DNA of 13,162 bases, from contig CAJTZL010000066.1 in the NCBI GenBank assembly GCA_910583695.1, positions 1 to 13,162 on the forward strand, given 5' to 3'. Position numbers and translations under genes: made by a program. Every line of letters begins with the position of its first letter. The first letter of the stretch is position 1. The notes beneath the pieces are model-generated. The model searched no databases, had not been told where the DNA came from, and saw only the letters and a program-made list of their open reading frames with translations. This document shows positions 1 to 6,704 of the stretch, piece after piece. This DNA comes from an uncultured Oscillibacter sp. (GTDB lineage Bacteria > Bacillota > Clostridia > Oscillospirales > Oscillospiraceae).

Positions 1-54
1 AGACGGGAGACGAGGGACGGGGGAAAAAATTTGGGGGAAAGTTTGTGTCAACTC

Positions 55-83
55 TTGCAATCTTTTTTTCCGTCGGGTACAAT
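55..83 (+). promoter_or_regulatory. Vegetative-type promoter of the ABC importer operon
   Basis: A TTGCAA hexamer at 55-60 and a TACAAT hexamer at 78-83 are separated by exactly 17 nt, close to the sigma-A consensus (4/6 and 5/6 matches). The spacer begins with a T-rich run at 63-69. Transcription would begin near 90, leaving a leader of roughly 145 nt before the binding-protein gene. It is the only good promoter seen ahead of the six-gene plus-strand operon. Bases 1-54 are G/A-rich and hold nothing else I can name. Confidence 0.7.
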
Positions 84-95
84 ACGGCCTTGGGA

Positions 96-212
96 CCTCC
101 GGGAGACCGGAGGGGCCCGGGGCTTTATTCATAAGAGCCCGTAAAAGTGAATAGAGCCGAATCATTTTGTCCGGGCGGGACATTCCCCGTCCAGCGCTGA
201 CCCGGAAACGGG
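96..212 (+). promoter_or_regulatory. Structured 5' leader with three stem-loops
   Basis: Three hairpins lie between the predicted transcription start and the first gene. Hairpin 1 pairs 96-102 with 107-113 (7 bp) and closes on a GAGA (GNRA) tetraloop. Hairpin 2 pairs 120-126 with 134-140 around a 7-nt loop. Hairpin 3 pairs 201-204 with 209-212 around a GAAA (GNRA) tetraloop. None is followed by a T-tract, so none is an ordinary terminator. I cannot match the set to a known riboswitch class. It could be a cis-regulatory element or simply mRNA-stabilising structure. Confidence 0.45.
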
Positions 213-233
213 CAGCGACGAAAGGAAACAGTC

Positions 234-1799
234 ATGAAGCGGAAACTTTTGGAGGTCCTTCTCCTGCTGGGCCTGCTGTGCGCCGTACTCTGCGGATGCA
301 AAGACGGCAGCGCGGCCGGAATGCCGGAGGAGGGACAACCCGGCTCCAACGAACCGGCGGCCCAGCCTGCGGCGGATCATCCCAACGAGATCACCGTGGG
401 CATCGCCCAGGACCTGGACGAGAGCCTTGACCCTCACAAAGTTGTGGCGGCAGGGACCAAGGAGGTCATGTTCAACGTATTCGAGGGCCTCATGAAGCCC
501 ACCCCCGACGGAGATTTGATTCCCGCCGTGGCGGAAACCTATAAAATTTCGGAAGATCAGATGGTCTATACCTTTACCATCCGGGAGGGGATTGCCTTCC
601 ACAACGGCGCTCCGGTGACAGCGGAGGATGTGGTGTACTCCGTCAACCGCTGCATCGCCCCCGACGACCCGGGCGTGTTCCGGATCGACGCGCTGGAGGT
701 GGTGGACGAAGTGGCGGAGGTGGACGAGCGGACCGTCTCCATCCGCCTCAAGGAGCCCAGCGCGGAGCTGCTCACCTACCTGACCCTGGCCATCCTCCCG
801 GCGGACTACGACGGGCAGGACACCGCCCCCGTAGGTACCGGGCCCTTCCGGTATGTCTCCCGGTCCGCCCAGGACAACATCGTTCTGGAGCGCTTTGACG
901 GCTACTGGGGAGAGCCTGCCTATCTGGACAAAGTCACCTTCAAGATCATTGAGAACGCCGACAGCATCCTCATGAGCCTCCAGAGCGGGGCGGTGGACCT
1001 CTTCGCCCACCTGACCAGCACCCAGGTGGCCCAGCTGGGGGATGCGTTCAACATCGAAGAGGGCACCATGAATCTGGTGCAGGCCATGTATTTGAACAAC
1101 GCCGAAAAGCCCTTCGACGACGTGCGGGTTCGGCAGGCCCTGTGCTGCGCCATCGACCGCCGGCAGATTCTGGACCTGGCCTTCGACGGCTACGGCAGCC
1201 TCATCGGCTCCAGCATGTACCCCGCCTTCGGGAAGTACTTCGACGACTCCCTCACCGATTACTATGCCTACGACGTGGAGCGGGCCAAGGCCCTTCTGGC
1301 CGACGCCGGGTATCCCGACGGCTTTGCCATGACCATCACCGTTCCCTCCAACTACCAGCCTCACATCGACACCGCCCAGGTGATTGTGGAGCAGCTGAAG
1401 GCGGTGGGAATCACCGCCGAGATTCTGCCCGTCACCTGGGAGAGCTGGCTCAACGATACCTACGTGGGCCGGAAGTTCCAAGCCACGGTGGTAGGCGTGG
1501 ACGCCTCCACCATGACGGCCCGGGCCCTGCTGGAGCGGTTTACCTCTACGGCGGATAATAATTTTATCAATTATAACAATGCGGAATATGACGCCCTCTT
1601 CCAGGAGGCCGTCTCTGCGGCGGACGACGTGGCCCAGACCGACGCCTACAAGCGGGCGGAGGCCAATCTGACGGAGAACGCCGCCAACGTGTACATCCAG
1701 GATCTGGCCGATCTGGTGGCCGTCCGCAAGGGTCTCACGGGGGTGCGGTTCTACCCCATCTACGTGCTGGACCTCAGCGGCGTCCGGTACACGGCGTAA
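234..1799 (+). CDS. ABC transporter solute-binding lipoprotein, family 5 (peptide/nickel type)
   Basis: This is a 521-aa extracytoplasmic binding protein of the DppA/OppA/NikA class (SBP family 5) that captures substrate and delivers it to the permeases encoded downstream. Residues 1-21 form a lipoprotein signal with a basic start, a Leu-rich core and the lipobox LCGC, so Cys22 should be lipidated. The region after it (about 23-45) is a polar, Pro/Gly/Ala-rich linker. Family hallmarks include PDGDLIPAVAETYKIS, FHNGAPVTAEDVVYSVNR and RVRQALCCAIDRRQIL. The length is normal for the family (about 500-540 aa). The start is set by AAAGGA at 221-226, 7 nt before ATG 234. The substrate is not decided by sequence: oligopeptides, dipeptides, nickel or a metallophore are all possible. 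The gene is first in the operon and is followed by a large stem-loop. Confidence 0.9.
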   Translation: MKRKLLEVLLLLGLLCAVLCGCKDGSAAGMPEEGQPGSNEPAAQPAADHPNEITVGIAQDLDESLDPHKVVAAGTKEVMFNVFEGLMKPTPDGDLIPAVAETYKISEDQMVYTFTIREGIAFHNGAPVTAEDVVYSVNRCIAPDDPGVFRIDALEVVDEVAEVDERTVSIRLKEPSAELLTYLTLAILPADYDGQDTAPVGTGPFRYVSRSAQDNIVLERFDGYWGEPAYLDKVTFKIIENADSILMSLQSGAVDLFAHLTSTQVAQLGDAFNIEEGTMNLVQAMYLNNAEKPFDDVRVRQALCCAIDRRQILDLAFDGYGSLIGSSMYPAFGKYFDDSLTDYYAYDVERAKALLADAGYPDGFAMTITVPSNYQPHIDTAQVIVEQLKAVGITAEILPVTWESWLNDTYVGRKFQATVVGVDASTMTARALLERFTSTADNNFINYNNAEYDALFQEAVSAADDVAQTDAYKRAEANLTENAANVYIQDLADLVAVRKGLTGVRFYPIYVLDLSGVRYTA

Positions 1800-1813
1800 C
1801 AAGTGGAGAGCCT

Positions 1814-1865
1814 GGGAGAGCGGCGTGTGGAGAGCCGGATAGGGTTCTTCACGCCCTGCTCTCCC
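1814..1865 (+). promoter_or_regulatory. Large intergenic stem-loop between binding-protein and permease genes
   Basis: In the 90-nt gap, 1814-1827 pairs with 1850-1865 (GGGAGAGC with GCTCTCCC, then GGCGTG with CACGCC, with a 2-nt bulge at 1856-1857). An inner stem pairs 1831-1836 with 1843-1848 (one G-T pair), making about 20 bp in all. A run of five T lies 4 nt beyond the stem (1870-1874), just before the permease RBS. It may be a leaky terminator or a 3'-end stabiliser that keeps binding-protein mRNA more abundant than permease mRNA, as known for malE-malF and similar operons. That role is inference. Confidence 0.65.
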
Positions 1866-1889
1866 CTCGTTTTTGAAGGGATTGTGTCT

Positions 1890-2834
1890 ATGAAATATGT
1901 ATGCAGGCGGGTGCTGGCGGGGCTTGTCACCATGCTGATGGTCTCGTTTCTGACCTTTTCGGCCTTCTCCCTCATCTCCGGCGACACTGCCACGGCCATG
2001 CTGGGCACCACGGCCACGCCGGAGCGGCTGGCGGCCCTCCGGGCGGAGCTGGGGCTGGACCGGCCTCTCCCGGTGCGCTACGGCGAATGGCTGCGGGACT
2101 GCCTCCGGGGGGACCTGGGGGTTTCCACCAGCTACCGCCAGCCGGTGCAGGAGCTGCTGGCCCCCAAGATCCGGCTGACCCTGTGCCTGAGCCTGATGAG
2201 CTTTCTGCTGATTACGGCTGTGTCCATCCCCCTGGGGGTCTGGTCCGCCGGGCTGCGGCGGCTGGAGGGGGCCCGGACGGCCCTGAACCAGCTGGGCATG
2301 GCCGTGCCGCCCTTTTTCACGGGAATCCTGCTGTCCTGGGTCTTCGGCGTGGGGCTGAAGTGGTTCACGCCGGGACAGTTCCCCGACGCGGGGCAGGACC
2401 TTGCCGGGGCGGCGGCGTACCTGCTCTTTGCCGCCGTCTCCCTCTCAGTTCCGCGGATTGCCATGACGGTGCGGATGCTCCGCAGCACGGTGCAGGAGGA
2501 ATTGGGGAAAGACTATGTGCGGACCGCTATTGCCCGGGGGAACGACCGGGGACAGGTCCTCCGGCGGCATGTGCTGAAAAACGCCCTGTCCCCGGTGATC
2601 ACCTTTCTGGCTCAGACCATGGCGGAGCTTGTGGCGGGGAGCATTGTGGTGGAGCAGGTCTTTGTCATCCCCGGCCTGGGGCGGATGCTGGTGACGTCCA
2701 TCTCCAACCGGGACTATCCGGTGGTCCAGGCCATTGTGGTGATTCTGGCCTTTTGGGTGGTGCTGGCGGGGACGGCGGCAGATCTCATCAATCAGCGGAT
2801 CGACCCCAGGCTCCGGCTGGGAGGCGCGGCATGA
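1890..2834 (+). CDS. ABC transporter permease, DppB/OppB/NikB type
   Basis: This 314-aa integral membrane subunit forms half of the importer pore with the next gene product. It starts with a first membrane helix (about residues 7-30), then the typical extracytoplasmic segment with LGLDRPLPVRYGEWL and RGDLGVS, then further hydrophobic helices. The cytoplasmic EAA loop that docks to the ATPases reads YVRTAIARGN...LKNALSPVI, followed by the family pattern VEQVFVIPGLGRMLV. An in-frame GTG at 1803 would add 29 residues, but these lie within the stem-loop and have no RBS. ATG 1890 has GAAGGG at 1875-1880 nine nt upstream and gives the usual family length. The stop overlaps the next start (ATGA at 2831-2834), so translation is probably coupled. 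Confidence 0.92.
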   Translation: MKYVCRRVLAGLVTMLMVSFLTFSAFSLISGDTATAMLGTTATPERLAALRAELGLDRPLPVRYGEWLRDCLRGDLGVSTSYRQPVQELLAPKIRLTLCLSLMSFLLITAVSIPLGVWSAGLRRLEGARTALNQLGMAVPPFFTGILLSWVFGVGLKWFTPGQFPDAGQDLAGAAAYLLFAAVSLSVPRIAMTVRMLRSTVQEELGKDYVRTAIARGNDRGQVLRRHVLKNALSPVITFLAQTMAELVAGSIVVEQVFVIPGLGRMLVTSISNRDYPVVQAIVVILAFWVVLAGTAADLINQRIDPRLRLGGAA

Positions 2835-3640
2835 AGAGACGAAACTGGTTTCTGGTGGCCGGGCTGCTTCTGACCGGCCTCCTGGCGGCGCTGCTCCTCC
2901 TGGGGCTTTTCTGGACGCCCTACGACCCCAACGCCATGGCGGCGGGGCCCAAGTTCGACCCGCCGTCCCTTTCCCACTGGATGGGCACGGACAACTTCGG
3001 ACGGGACATTTTCAGCCGGGTCCTCAAGGGGGCCGGCGCCACGGCTTCCATCGCCCTGGCGACTTTGGCCATCGGGGCGGCGTGCGGCTGCCTGACGGGA
3101 GCCCTGACGGGGTATTTCGGCGGGCCGGTGGACGAGCTTTTGATGCGCCTCAACGACGCGCTGACGGCCTTTCCCAGCATTCTGCTGGCCCTGGTGGTCA
3201 TCTCCGTCCTGGAGCCGGGGAAAAAGGCCAACGTCATCCTGGCCCTGGGGGTGGTGTTCATCCCCAGCTTCGCCCGGGTGAGCCGGACGGCTTTTGCCTC
3301 CCTGCGGGACGTGAACTATATCAAGAGCGCCCGGCTCATGGGAGCCTCCGGCGCCCGGATTCTGGGGGTGCACATGCTGCCGAACACGGCGCCGGTGCTG
3401 CTGCCCGCCCTGACCATCGGGTTCAACAACGCCGTTCTGGCGGAGGCGTCCATGAGCTTCTTAGGCATCGGTGTGACGCCGCCGGACGCGTCTCTTGGCT
3501 ACATGCTCTCCGAGGCCCAGGGGATGCTCTTCGCCGCCCCCTGGTACGCCGGGGGGACGGGACTTGTCATTGTGTGGATGGTGTTCGGCGTGGGCCTCAT
3601 CGGCGAGGGCCTGCGGCGGCGGGACAAGGGGGCGCTGTGA
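2831..3640 (+). CDS. ABC transporter permease, DppC/OppC/NikC type
   Basis: This is a 269-aa second pore subunit. The N-terminal helix (about residues 7-28) is followed by the extracytoplasmic motif HWMGTDNFGRDIFSRVLKGA, a hallmark of DppC/NikC permeases. Later come hydrophobic helices and the EAA loop SARLMGASGARILGVHMLPN. The segment NAVLAEASMSFLGIGVTPP is also strongly conserved in this family. ATG 2831 overlaps the previous stop by 4 nt, and GGGAGG at 2819-2824 is the RBS. Longer upstream reading in this frame is antisense-free noise within the first permease gene. The length is at the short end of the family, like NikC. The stop TGA shares its A with the ATG of the next gene. Confidence 0.92.
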   Translation: MKRRNWFLVAGLLLTGLLAALLLLGLFWTPYDPNAMAAGPKFDPPSLSHWMGTDNFGRDIFSRVLKGAGATASIALATLAIGAACGCLTGALTGYFGGPVDELLMRLNDALTAFPSILLALVVISVLEPGKKANVILALGVVFIPSFARVSRTAFASLRDVNYIKSARLMGASGARILGVHMLPNTAPVLLPALTIGFNNAVLAEASMSFLGIGVTPPDASLGYMLSEAQGMLFAAPWYAGGTGLVIVWMVFGVGLIGEGLRRRDKGAL

Positions 3641-4431
3641 TGCTGGAAATTCGAGATCTCCATGTAAAATTCCACAGCCGGAACCGGGAGGCCGTGGCCG
3701 GGGTGTCCCTCTCCATCCGGGAGGGGGAGATCGTGGGCCTGGTGGGCGAGTCCGGCTCCGGCAAAAGCGTCACCGCCATGAGCGTGGCGGGGCTGCTGCC
3801 ACGGAAGCAGTGCGCCTACTCCGGGGAGATTTTCCTGGACGGGGCGGAGCTTCTCCACGCGGACCGGGGGACGCTGCGGAAGATCCAGGGCCGGGACATC
3901 GGCGTGGTGTTCCAGGAGCCTATGAGCGCCCTGGACCCCTTGATGAAGATCGGCCCCCAGGTGGAGGAGGTTCTCCGGGTCCACACAAAGCTGGGCCGGG
4001 AGGAGCGCCGCCGCCGGGCAATGGAGGCTATGGCGGCGGCGGAGCTGCCGGAAGCGGAGACGGTGTACGAAAAGTACCCCCACCAGCTCTCTGGCGGCAT
4101 GCTTCAGCGGGCCATGATCGCGGCGGCGGTCATTGCAAGCCCCAAGCTGCTGCTGCTGGACGAGCCCACCACGGCCCTGGACGTGACCATCCAGGCCCAG
4201 ATTCAGGAGCTTTTGAAAAAGCTGAACCGGGAGTCCGGCGTGTCCATGCTCTTCATTTCCCACGACCTGAACGTGGTGCGGAAGCTCTGCGGCCGGGTGG
4301 CGGTGATGCAGCGGGGGCTGCTGGTGGAGGAGGGGGAGGCCCAGGAGGTCTTCCGCCATCCCAGGCATCCCTATACCCGGCGGCTCATCGCCGCCATTCC
4401 CACGAGAGAGCGGAAGGAGGCGGAGCCATGA
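3640..4431 (+). CDS. ABC transporter ATP-binding protein, DppD/OppD/NikD type (short form)
   Basis: This 263-aa cytoplasmic ATPase helps drive the importer. Walker A is GESGSGKS at 36-43; the Q-loop region reads VVFQEPMSALDPLMKIG; the signature is LSGGM at 150-154 (Met in the last position is normal for OppD-type proteins); Walker B ends in D174-E175; the switch His is H208. The C-terminus stops soon after HPYTRRLIAAIPT, so the Cys-bearing oligopeptide extension of long OppD/DppD proteins (about 320-330 aa) is absent. The size instead matches NikD/CntD. ATG 3640 overlaps the previous stop by 1 nt with a G-rich RBS around 3626-3632. An in-frame GTG at 3637 is an alternative start. Confidence 0.92.
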   Translation: MLEIRDLHVKFHSRNREAVAGVSLSIREGEIVGLVGESGSGKSVTAMSVAGLLPRKQCAYSGEIFLDGAELLHADRGTLRKIQGRDIGVVFQEPMSALDPLMKIGPQVEEVLRVHTKLGREERRRRAMEAMAAAELPEAETVYEKYPHQLSGGMLQRAMIAAAVIASPKLLLLDEPTTALDVTIQAQIQELLKKLNRESGVSMLFISHDLNVVRKLCGRVAVMQRGLLVEEGEAQEVFRHPRHPYTRRLIAAIPTRERKEAEP

Positions 4432-5165
4432 GCGGCGAGCTGGTGTTATCCCTGCGCCATGTATACAGCGGCTATTCCGACGGGATCGGCCCCTTTGGGA
4501 AAAAGCAGCGCCAGGAGGTCCTCCACGACGTGACCTTCGACGTGCGCCACGGGGAAATCCTGGGCCTTGTGGGGGAGTCGGGAACGGGGAAGTCCACCCT
4601 GGCCCGGACCATTCTGGGAATGGTGAAGCCGGAGCGAGGCACAGTGACCCACTACACCAAACGGCCCCAGATGATCTTTCAGGACCCCTACAGCTCCCTG
4701 AACCCCTTCTACAGCGTGGCGTGGACCCTGGAGGAGCCCCTGCGGGTCTACGGCAAGTATGACAAGGCGGAGCGGAAGCGCCGGGTCCGGGAGATGCTGG
4801 AGCGGGTGGAGCTTCCGGAGGAGTGCCTGGAGGCCCGGCCTGCGGAGCTCTCCGGCGGCCAGCGGCAGCGGGTCAGCATCGCCGCGGCCCTGATCCGGCG
4901 GCCGAAATTCCTGATTGCCGACGAGCCGGTGTCCGCCCTGGACGTGACCATCCAGGCCCAGATTCTGGACCTGCTCCGCTCCCTCCGGCGGGAGCTGGAT
5001 TTGAGCTATTTGTTCATTTCCCACGATCTGAACGTGGTGTACCAGCTCTGCGACCGGGCCCTGGTGATGAAGAGCGGCCGCATCGTGGAGCAGGGGACGG
5101 TGGACGCGATATTTGACCACCCGAAAGAGGCGTATACGAAACAACTGCTGGCGGCGGCGGAGTGA
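4428..5165 (+). CDS. ABC transporter ATP-binding protein, DppF/OppF/NikE type (short form)
   Basis: This 245-aa partner ATPase has Walker A GESGTGKS at 49-56, the OppF-type Q-loop MIFQDPYSSLNPFYSV, signature LSGGQ at 141-145, Walker B D165-E166 and switch His H199. Before Walker A it has the insertion GPFGKKQRQEVLHDVTFDV typical of OppF/DppF, which tells it from the preceding D-type subunit. It ends just after HPKEAYTKQLLAAAE and lacks the C-terminal oligopeptide extension, so it is shorter than OppF (about 310-330 aa) and near NikE/CntF. ATG 4428 overlaps the previous stop by 4 nt, with AAGGAGG at 4414-4420. Around Walker B the two ATPase genes are identical over a stretch of about 25 nt, as expected from shared motif and codon choice. 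Confidence 0.92.
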   Translation: MSGELVLSLRHVYSGYSDGIGPFGKKQRQEVLHDVTFDVRHGEILGLVGESGTGKSTLARTILGMVKPERGTVTHYTKRPQMIFQDPYSSLNPFYSVAWTLEEPLRVYGKYDKAERKRRVREMLERVELPEECLEARPAELSGGQRQRVSIAAALIRRPKFLIADEPVSALDVTIQAQILDLLRSLRRELDLSYLFISHDLNVVYQLCDRALVMKSGRIVEQGTVDAIFDHPKEAYTKQLLAAAE

Positions 5166-5167
5166 CG

Positions 5168-6256
5168 ATGAGAGCATTTTTTCACAAGTACAACAGGCTT
5201 CATATCTGGCTGCTGGCGGACTGCGGTTTTCTGCTGGCCTTCTTCGCCCTTCGGGGGCAGAGACGGCTGATGAACGCCATCGCGGAATCCTTCACCGGGC
5301 CCCTCCGGCGGGGGCTGGGGCGGCTGAGCTACCGGGTCCCCTTCTCCGTCATGGAGCTGGTGGAGGTGCTGGCAGTCCTCTTGGGCATTGGCTATCTCGT
5401 CTGGAACGTGATTGCCGTGGTCCGGGCCCGGGGCGGGAGGGGAAGCCGGGCCTACCGCGGGGCGCTGGGGGCGGCGTGCATATTGCTGTCCGTCTGGGCC
5501 GGGTTCTGTCTGCTGTGGGGCGTGAACTACTGGACGGACGGCTTCCAGGACCAGTCCGGGATCTACGCCCAGCCCGTGGCCCTGGAGGACCTGCGGGCGG
5601 TAACGGCCTATTTCGCCGAACGGACGGCGGAGGCGGCGGGGGAGGTGGCCCGGGACGAGCACGGACTCTTTGCCGTCCCCCGGGAGGAGATTCTGGCAAA
5701 CAGCGTCCATGCCTACGAGGGGATCACGGAGGTGTTTCCCTTCCTGGCCTTCGACGACCCCGGCGTGAAGCCCATGGCCTTTTCCCGGCTCATGAGCGCC
5801 CTGGATTTCACCGGGTTCTACAGCTCCTTCACCGGGGAGTCCAACGTCAACGTGGACAGCCCCGCCTGCATGCTGCCCTCCACCGTCGCCCACGAGCTGG
5901 CCCACCAGCGGGGCTATGCCTCGGAGCAGGAGTGCAACTTCCTGGCGGTGCTGGCCTCCACCACCTGCTCCGACCCGGCCTACCGGTACTCCGGCTGGCT
6001 GATCGGGTACGTCTACCTGGGAAACGCCCTGTACACCCAGGACCCGGAGGGCTATTGGGCCATTCGGGAGACGCTGCCGGAGGAGGTCCGGCTGGACCTG
6101 GCCTACAACAACGCCTACTGGGCCCGGTTTCAGGACACGGCGGTCCAGAGGGCCAGCAACAAGGTCTACGACGGGCTGCTGAAAAGCTACGGCGACGAGC
6201 GGGGGATTCAGTCCTACGGCACCGTGGTGGATTTGCTGGTGGTGTATTACAAGTGA
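5168..6256 (+). CDS. Membrane-anchored DUF3810-like protein with HExxH metallopeptidase motif
   Basis: This 362-aa protein has three predicted membrane helices (about 11-29, 60-85, 98-119) and then a soluble domain of about 240 residues. Basic residues at the N-terminus and in the loop RARGGRGSRAYRG place those parts inside, so the soluble domain should be outside the cell. It contains HELAHQRG with H242, E243 and H246, followed by E253 and E255, a zinc gluzincin-like arrangement; the preceding SNVNVDSPACMLPSTVA and following CNFLAVLA fit the DUF3810 family as I know it. Enzymatic activity is inferred from the motif only. ATG 5168 has GGAG at 5159-5162; GTG 5162 is an alternative. It lies 2 nt after the ATPase stop and is clearly in the importer operon, suggesting linked peptide release or membrane housekeeping. 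Confidence 0.8.
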   Translation: MRAFFHKYNRLHIWLLADCGFLLAFFALRGQRRLMNAIAESFTGPLRRGLGRLSYRVPFSVMELVEVLAVLLGIGYLVWNVIAVVRARGGRGSRAYRGALGAACILLSVWAGFCLLWGVNYWTDGFQDQSGIYAQPVALEDLRAVTAYFAERTAEAAGEVARDEHGLFAVPREEILANSVHAYEGITEVFPFLAFDDPGVKPMAFSRLMSALDFTGFYSSFTGESNVNVDSPACMLPSTVAHELAHQRGYASEQECNFLAVLASTTCSDPAYRYSGWLIGYVYLGNALYTQDPEGYWAIRETLPEEVRLDLAYNNAYWARFQDTAVQRASNKVYDGLLKSYGDERGIQSYGTVVDLLVVYYK

Positions 6257-6267
6257 GCCCAAAAAGA

Positions 6268-6295
6268 GGCGGCATGGCTGAACAGCCATGCCGCC
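6268..6295. terminator. Bidirectional intrinsic terminator between convergent genes
   Basis: A perfect 12-bp stem pairs 6268-6279 with 6284-6295 around a GAAC loop. On the plus strand it is followed by TTTCGTTTT, and on the minus strand by CTCTTTTTGGG (the A-run 6261-6265). It therefore serves both the importer operon and the small helix-turn-helix gene on the minus strand. Confidence 0.9.
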
Positions 6296-6308
6296 TTTCG
6301 TTTTCCGC

Positions 6309-6584
6309 TCACCAGCTCTGCCCCGGGAAGCTGGCCCGGGCCTCCAGGGTCATCCCGGGGCAGGGGCTCTCCGGAGCTCCCAGCCGGTCCGCCAGACGCC
6401 GGACGGCGGACAGCACCTCCCGCTTTTCCTCCTGGGAGAGCTCTCTGCGCAGCCGGTTGGACAGGGTGCCGCAGGCCACACCCAGCTCCTCGGCCACCCA
6501 CCAGTAGCGCAGGCCCGCTCCCTCGATGGCCGCCCGGACGTCCTGATTCCGCAGGGGCCGCTTTTGCCGTGCCGCTTTGTGCAT
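6309..6584 (-). CDS. Small helix-turn-helix DNA-binding protein
   Basis: This 91-aa basic protein has an N-terminus rich in Arg/Lys, then a helix-turn-helix-like segment WWVAEELGVACGTLSNRLRR and a following helix ELSQEEKREVLSAVRRLADRL. This matches a group of small Cro-like proteins common in clostridia, in which the pattern [VA]AE.LG....LSR.LR.EL..EEK is recurrent. No target is evident. The tail after residue 70 is Pro-rich and probably disordered. ATG 6584 is preceded by AAGGAGG (6599-6593) at 8 nt; a longer reading upstream runs through hairpins and has no RBS, so it is rejected. It lies 120 nt downstream of the ZIP gene on the same strand and may be its distal partner, although stem-loops lie between. 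Confidence 0.65.
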   Translation of the reverse strand: MHKAARQKRPLRNQDVRAAIEGAGLRYWWVAEELGVACGTLSNRLRRELSQEEKREVLSAVRRLADRLGAPESPCPGMTLEARASFPGQSW

Positions 6585-6612
6585 GGAACCTTCCTCCTTG
6601 AATCGCGTATTC

Positions 6613-6670
6613 CGGCGCAAGAACAGCGCCGTTAACAACGGCTCCCGGCGGGGCGGCGTTGCACGCCGCC
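6613..6670 (-). repeat. Cluster of hairpins between ZIP and HTH genes
   Basis: A GC-rich 8-bp hairpin pairs 6652-6659 with 6663-6670 around a 3-nt loop. Next to it 6613-6618 can pair with 6626-6631, or 6628-6633 with 6637-6642; these two share bases and exclude each other. On the minus strand no T-tract follows, so this is not a clear terminator. It could lower readthrough from ZIP into the HTH gene, or stabilise the ZIP mRNA end. Confidence 0.45.
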
Positions 6671-6704
6671 GTACAACCGGGGAGGAAAGATGTCCGGAAA
6701 TCCC

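Noticed and set aside
23..51. Possible divergent minus-strand promoter (TTGACA at 51-46)
   Set aside because: The -35 is perfect but the bases at the -10 distance are TTTTTC, far from consensus, and no gene on that side is visible in the window.
162..1802. Long minus-strand open frame opposite the binding-protein gene
   Set aside because: Its translation is rich in His/Gly/Val with no recognisable domain, it mirrors the codon pattern of the plus-strand gene, and it has no RBS. It is an antisense shadow in GC-rich DNA.
1803..1889. GTG-initiated N-terminal extension of the first permease
   Set aside because: The 29 extra codons lie in the intergenic stem-loop, lack an RBS and exceed the family length. 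ATG 1890 has a proper RBS.
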